DNA from: Thermoplasmata archaeon
GTDB lineage: Archaea > Thermoplasmatota > Thermoplasmata > Thermoplasmatales > Thermoplasmataceae
Direction: 5' to 3'
Assembly (NCBI GenBank): GCA_021797295.1
Contig: JAKAAA010000050.1
Location: forward strand, 1 to 8,228
Length of the DNA stretch: 8,228 nucleotides
Made by a program: the position numbers and the translations under genes. Within the stretch, counting starts at the first letter, position 1. Each line of letters begins with the position of its first letter. The notes beneath the pieces are model-generated. The model was given only the letters and a program-made list of their open reading frames with translations, was not told where the DNA came from and searched no databases. This document shows positions 5,903 through 8,228 of the stretch, piece after piece.

Positions 5903-6935
5903 GACATTATCCGAGGGTTCAATAAGTATAGTGGCCCCTGATAATTTCTTTATAAAGGGTCCCGGCAGTAGAACTCCCGGCTTTTATAATCTGGATCAGA
6001 AACTGAACAGGGATATTACCATTTCCTTTCTCAGGACGGTGAAGCCAAGAGTAGCACTGGATGCCTTCGGGGGTACAGGCATCAGGGGGCTCAGAATAAA
6101 CCGGGAAGCCGGCATAAAAACTGTAATCTCTGAAATCAATAAAAAATCGTTTGAATATATAAAAACCAACAGGGAGCTCAATGGTTCCGATGTTGAAGTA
6201 TATAACAAAACGTTTCAGGCAGTGCTCAATGATTTCCTTTTTGACTATATTGATATAGATCCGTACGGATCAGTACTACCGTATATTGATGATGCCATGA
6301 TGAACATACGGAATAAGGGCTACATAGGAATTACACCCACAGACCTTACTGCCCTCACCGGTTCTATGGCAAGAAAAACATTCAGGCGCTACGGGGCATC
6401 AATAATAAACGATGTTTACAGGCACGAATCTGGTATACGCCTGTTGATAGGGGAAATTGTCAAGCGTGCAGCCGCAATAGATAAGGCAGCAATACCCATG
6501 ATATCCTTATGGCATTCCCATTATTATAGAGTCATATTCCAGATAATTTCATCATCTTCCATGGCAGACAAACAACTTGAGAAAATAGGCACGTTCAACA
6601 GGCACACAGGACTGGCTAAGGAATATATGGAATCACACGAAGGACCAATGTGGCTGGGTAACCTCAATTCAGATGTGGTTAAGAACCTTAACATAATAGA
6701 AAATCCCGATAGATTATTTTTAAAAATACTGGGGGAGGTAAAAAACAATGACCTTTCTCTATACTTCGCAGATATTGCAGATTTTGCGAGAATTATACAT
6801 CACGACTCCCGGGGCGTAGAACCCAGCATGGAAATGCTGTTAGCTAATGGTATAGAGTGTGGAAGGTCCCAGTTTTCAGATACCGGTTTAAAAGTTTCCG
6901 TTCCAGTAAATGAAGCCCTGCATCTGATTTATTGA
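5880..6935 (+). CDS. trm1: tRNA (guanine26-N2)-dimethyltransferase Trm1
   Basis: This enzyme uses S-adenosylmethionine to form N2,N2-dimethylguanosine at position 26 of tRNA. The 351 residues show the Trm1 order of motifs. An N-terminal EGSISIVAP (12-20) is followed by SAM-binding ALDAFGGTGIRGLRI at 59-73 and the catalytic-type motif DIDPYGSVLPYIDDAM at 125-140. Further on are GITPTDLTALTG at 150-161, HESGIRLLIGEIVKRAA at 182-198, HYYRV at 214-218 and GPMWLG at 255-260, where the C-terminal domain begins. It is shorter than the roughly 375-380 residues I recall for other archaeal Trm1 proteins. The segment between HYYRV and GPMWLG lacks the paired cysteines seen in many homologues; only one Cys (327) occurs in the whole protein. 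It overlaps the THEP1-like gene by 23 nt and its stop codon overlaps the convergent DUF2240-like gene. Identification is secure. Confidence 0.95.
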   Translation: MERKNQFKTLSEGSISIVAPDNFFIKGPGSRTPGFYNLDQKLNRDITISFLRTVKPRVALDAFGGTGIRGLRINREAGIKTVISEINKKSFEYIKTNRELNGSDVEVYNKTFQAVLNDFLFDYIDIDPYGSVLPYIDDAMMNIRNKGYIGITPTDLTALTGSMARKTFRRYGASIINDVYRHESGIRLLIGEIVKRAAAIDKAAIPMISLWHSHYYRVIFQIISSSSMADKQLEKIGTFNRHTGLAKEYMESHEGPMWLGNLNSDVVKNLNIIENPDRLFLKILGEVKNNDLSLYFADIADFARIIHHDSRGVEPSMEMLLANGIECGRSQFSDTGLKVSVPVNEALHLIY

Positions 6936-7405
6936 GAATAGCCGGAGTTATTCTCCTTTTCGGCAACAAACGAATCCGTATTTATTCCCTCATCTGAAAG
7001 AACAGTGATAATTGCAGTTTCGAAATCTATGAATTGCATTCCGGATAACAACTCTTTTGCTTTTATTATTGCCTCCTTCTTTGTCATCTTCCCTGATGCA
7101 GATGCCGCTTCAAGCATTCTGTCTACTAATGGTTTTTCCGCCGCCTCTGAAAATAGTTCATCAACATTGATGGAGAAGTCCAGCGGGACTATAACACCTT
7201 CTGTACTGAAATTTGGAACATATTTGCCATCTTTTTCCACTATGAGTTTTTCATTAAGCGATGATTCTATAAAACGCTCCACAACATCCGGTGGAAGCAG
7301 TGCACGCTTGAAAGAAAGTATATTGATAAAATCTGATTTAGTATAACCGCTGGCTTTTTTCATTGCCACCAGAGCTATGAGCTTTCTTGCCATATCCTTG
7401 TTCAT
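6929..7405 (-). CDS. DUF2240-like archaeal protein, function unknown
   Basis: This 158-residue soluble protein resembles the archaeal family DUF2240 (PF09999); the match is from memory of its pattern. Landmarks are a helical N-terminus, then FINILSFKRALLPPDVVERF at 26-45 followed by NEKLIV at 51-56. After these come YVPNFSTEGVIVPLDF at 62-77 and a C-terminal helical part with KMTKKEAIIKAKELL at 106-120 and FETAIITVLSDEGINTD at 128-144. The first half looks like a winged-helix-type fold, which is inference. It has no membrane segment or cysteine. It lies 17 nt downstream of the cinA-like gene on the same strand, yet its ATG at 7405 has no ribosome binding site and has a TATA-like box about 25 nt upstream, so it may have its own leaderless promoter. 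ATG 7393 is an alternative start that would remove four residues. Its last codons overlap the end of trm1 by 7 bp. Confidence 0.72.
   Translation of the reverse strand: MNKDMARKLIALVAMKKASGYTKSDFINILSFKRALLPPDVVERFIESSLNEKLIVEKDGKYVPNFSTEGVIVPLDFSINVDELFSEAAEKPLVDRMLEAASASGKMTKKEAIIKAKELLSGMQFIDFETAIITVLSDEGINTDSFVAEKENNSGYSQ
6934..6960 (+). terminator. Hairpin plus short T run at the trm1 / DUF2240-gene junction
   Basis: GAGAATA (6934-6940) pairs perfectly with TATTCTC (6949-6955) around an 8-nt loop, followed by CTTTT. The stem starts inside the trm1 stop codon and covers the last codons of the convergent gene. The symmetric stem would form in both transcripts. The T run is short, so terminator function is tentative. 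Confidence 0.4.
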
Positions 7406-7422
7406 GCGGGTAAATCATTTAT

Positions 7423-8178
7423 TTACTTATAATTATTCTGCATTGCATTTTCCTTTATCTGTTCCAGTATGGAATCGGCAAGTTTTTCTATCTCATCCCT
7501 GCTGTTCCCCCATGCGGATACCTCCACCTCCACCCACGGTTCCCCATTTTCGTCCTTCTTCGGGTGTGTTTTTATATAGGCATTATTCCTGTATTTTTTC
7601 ATAAGATCGGCTATTAGGGGTGCTATTAGGCTTTCCTTTACTCCATGCAGGTCCTCAGATCTGTCAGTATACTGGAACCCGGGTACTTTTATGCGGTTCT
7701 TTACCTCCTCCATGACGGACTTAACCTCCCCGGGTACCCCGGGAACGATTATAAAAATCTTCCCTGATATTTCCATGTATACACCGGGGGCCGTTCCAGC
7801 TTTGTTTTCCAGTGGTTCTGATCCTTCGGGCAGCATGGACATTTTCTCCCTTGCCGGTGTAATATATCCCGTCTTCTTGAGTATCATATCCATAGCAACC
7901 TGATTTTTTATAAGCTTCAACCCGAAGCACCTGGAGAACCCATCAAGTGTCATGTCGTCATAGGTTGGCCCCAATCCGCCTGATGAGACAATAAGGTCCC
8001 CAGTGGAGAAGGCCTCCCTGAATGCTCCCGATATTTCATCGAGGTTATCCCTGACGATTATCCCCTTAACAACATCGTATCCAGAATAAGTGAGCAATTC
8101 ACCGATGTATGAAAAATTTGTATTTACTGTCCTGCCTTTCAGTATTTCATTTCCAACCGTGACTATAACCGCTTTCAT
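7423..8178 (-). CDS. CinA N-terminal domain (COG1058) protein, MoCF-type fold
   Basis: This 251-residue soluble protein has the molybdopterin-binding-like (MoCF_biosynth) fold found at the N-terminus of CinA. Landmarks are AVIVTVGNEILKGRTVNTN at 3-21, LIVSSGGLGPTYDDMT at 62-77, AGTAPGV at 127-133 with the preceding PEGSEPLENK, and FIIVPGVPGEVKSVMEE at 142-158. About 80 further residues form an alpha/beta tail (YIKTHPKKDENGEPWVEVEV). It lacks the C-terminal NMN-deamidase domain of bacterial CinA, as is usual for archaeal stand-alone COG1058 proteins. Characterised COG1058 domains have ADP-ribose pyrophosphatase activity, so a role in clearing NAD breakdown products is plausible; a role in molybdenum cofactor synthesis is less likely because of the CinA-type motifs. 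The ATG at 8178 follows a TATA-like box by about 24 nt with no ribosome binding site, indicating a leaderless transcript. The DUF2240-like gene follows 17 nt later. Confidence 0.9.
   Translation of the reverse strand: MKAVIVTVGNEILKGRTVNTNFSYIGELLTYSGYDVVKGIIVRDNLDEISGAFREAFSTGDLIVSSGGLGPTYDDMTLDGFSRCFGLKLIKNQVAMDMILKKTGYITPAREKMSMLPEGSEPLENKAGTAPGVYMEISGKIFIIVPGVPGEVKSVMEEVKNRIKVPGFQYTDRSEDLHGVKESLIAPLIADLMKKYRNNAYIKTHPKKDENGEPWVEVEVSAWGNSRDEIEKLADSILEQIKENAMQNNYK
7427..7434 (-). promoter_or_regulatory. TATA-like box before the DUF2240-like gene
   Basis: The minus strand reads AATTATAA inside the last codons of the cinA-like gene, centred about 25 nt before the ATG at 7405. Together with the lack of a ribosome binding site it suggests an internal leaderless promoter. 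It could also be a chance result of AT-rich codons (Asn, Tyr, Lys). Confidence 0.35.
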
Positions 8179-8197
8179 ACTTTAATATAATTAAATA

Positions 8198-8206
8198 ATA
8201 TAAAAA
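8198..8206 (-). promoter_or_regulatory. TATA-like promoter element of the cinA-like gene
   Basis: The minus strand reads TTTTTATAT, centred about 24 nt before the ATG at 8178, in a fully AT-rich upstream region without a GGTGA-type site. This fits a leaderless transcript. A second AT-rich stretch nearer the ATG (8181-8197) makes the exact position uncertain. Confidence 0.45.
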
Positions 8207-8228
8207 TAATGTGCAAAATACCACATTA

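Noticed and set aside
7005..7346. Plus-strand open frame opposite the DUF2240-like gene
   Set aside because: It is a low-complexity Ser-rich product opposite a frame that matches a known archaeal family pattern.
1..8228. CRISPR array, tRNA, rRNA, insertion sequence or phage genes
   Set aside because: I saw no regularly spaced repeats, tRNA-like cloverleaf, rRNA sequence, transposase or integrase motifs in the window.

Overview
The window looks like a piece of a chromosome from an archaeon of the order Thermoplasmatales (Ferroplasma, Cuniculiplasma, Thermoplasma or a relative). The clues are a group-II-type geranylgeranylglyceryl phosphate synthase for ether lipids, an archaeal-type dihydroneopterin aldolase, an archaeal Trm1, a DUF2240-like protein, TATA-box promoters, and modest GC content with heavy use of ATA (Ile) and AGG/AGA (Arg). 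First genes of transcripts mostly have a TATA-like box about 24-27 nt before the start codon and no ribosome binding site, as in leaderless transcripts. Genes inside operons carry GGTGA/GGAGG-type sites. The genus is inferred; no rRNA is present.

Layout. (1) 37-2530, minus strand: purS then purL, two subunits of formylglycinamide ribonucleotide amidotransferase (purine synthesis). purQ is not seen in the window. (2) 2531-2750: intergenic promoter region between divergent genes, with a TATA-like box at each end and a small palindrome between them. (3) 2751-3068, plus: a 105-residue protein of unknown function with two membrane helices. It converges, 3 bp apart, on (4) 3072-4022, minus: a 316-residue protein with an unrecognised N-terminal region and a C-terminal two-helix membrane module resembling YrhK. 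(5) 4113-4847, minus: geranylgeranylglyceryl phosphate synthase, an early step of archaeal lipid synthesis. (6) 4848-5000: a second divergent promoter region. (7) 5001-6935, plus: a tight three-gene operon of archaeal dihydroneopterin aldolase (MptD type), a THEP1-like P-loop protein with an altered Walker A motif, and the tRNA G26 dimethyltransferase Trm1. (8) 6929-8178, minus: a CinA N-domain (COG1058) protein followed by a DUF2240-like protein, whose stop codon overlaps that of trm1.

Most of the window is core metabolism: purines, lipids, pterin cofactor and tRNA modification. I see no mobile element, CRISPR array, tRNA, rRNA or phage gene. No clear new multi-gene system is visible. The points most worth a second look are the degenerate P-loop in the THEP1-like protein, the missing cysteine cluster in Trm1, the YrhK-like membrane protein with its unknown N-terminal region, and the hairpin that spans the overlapping stop codons of trm1 and the DUF2240 gene.
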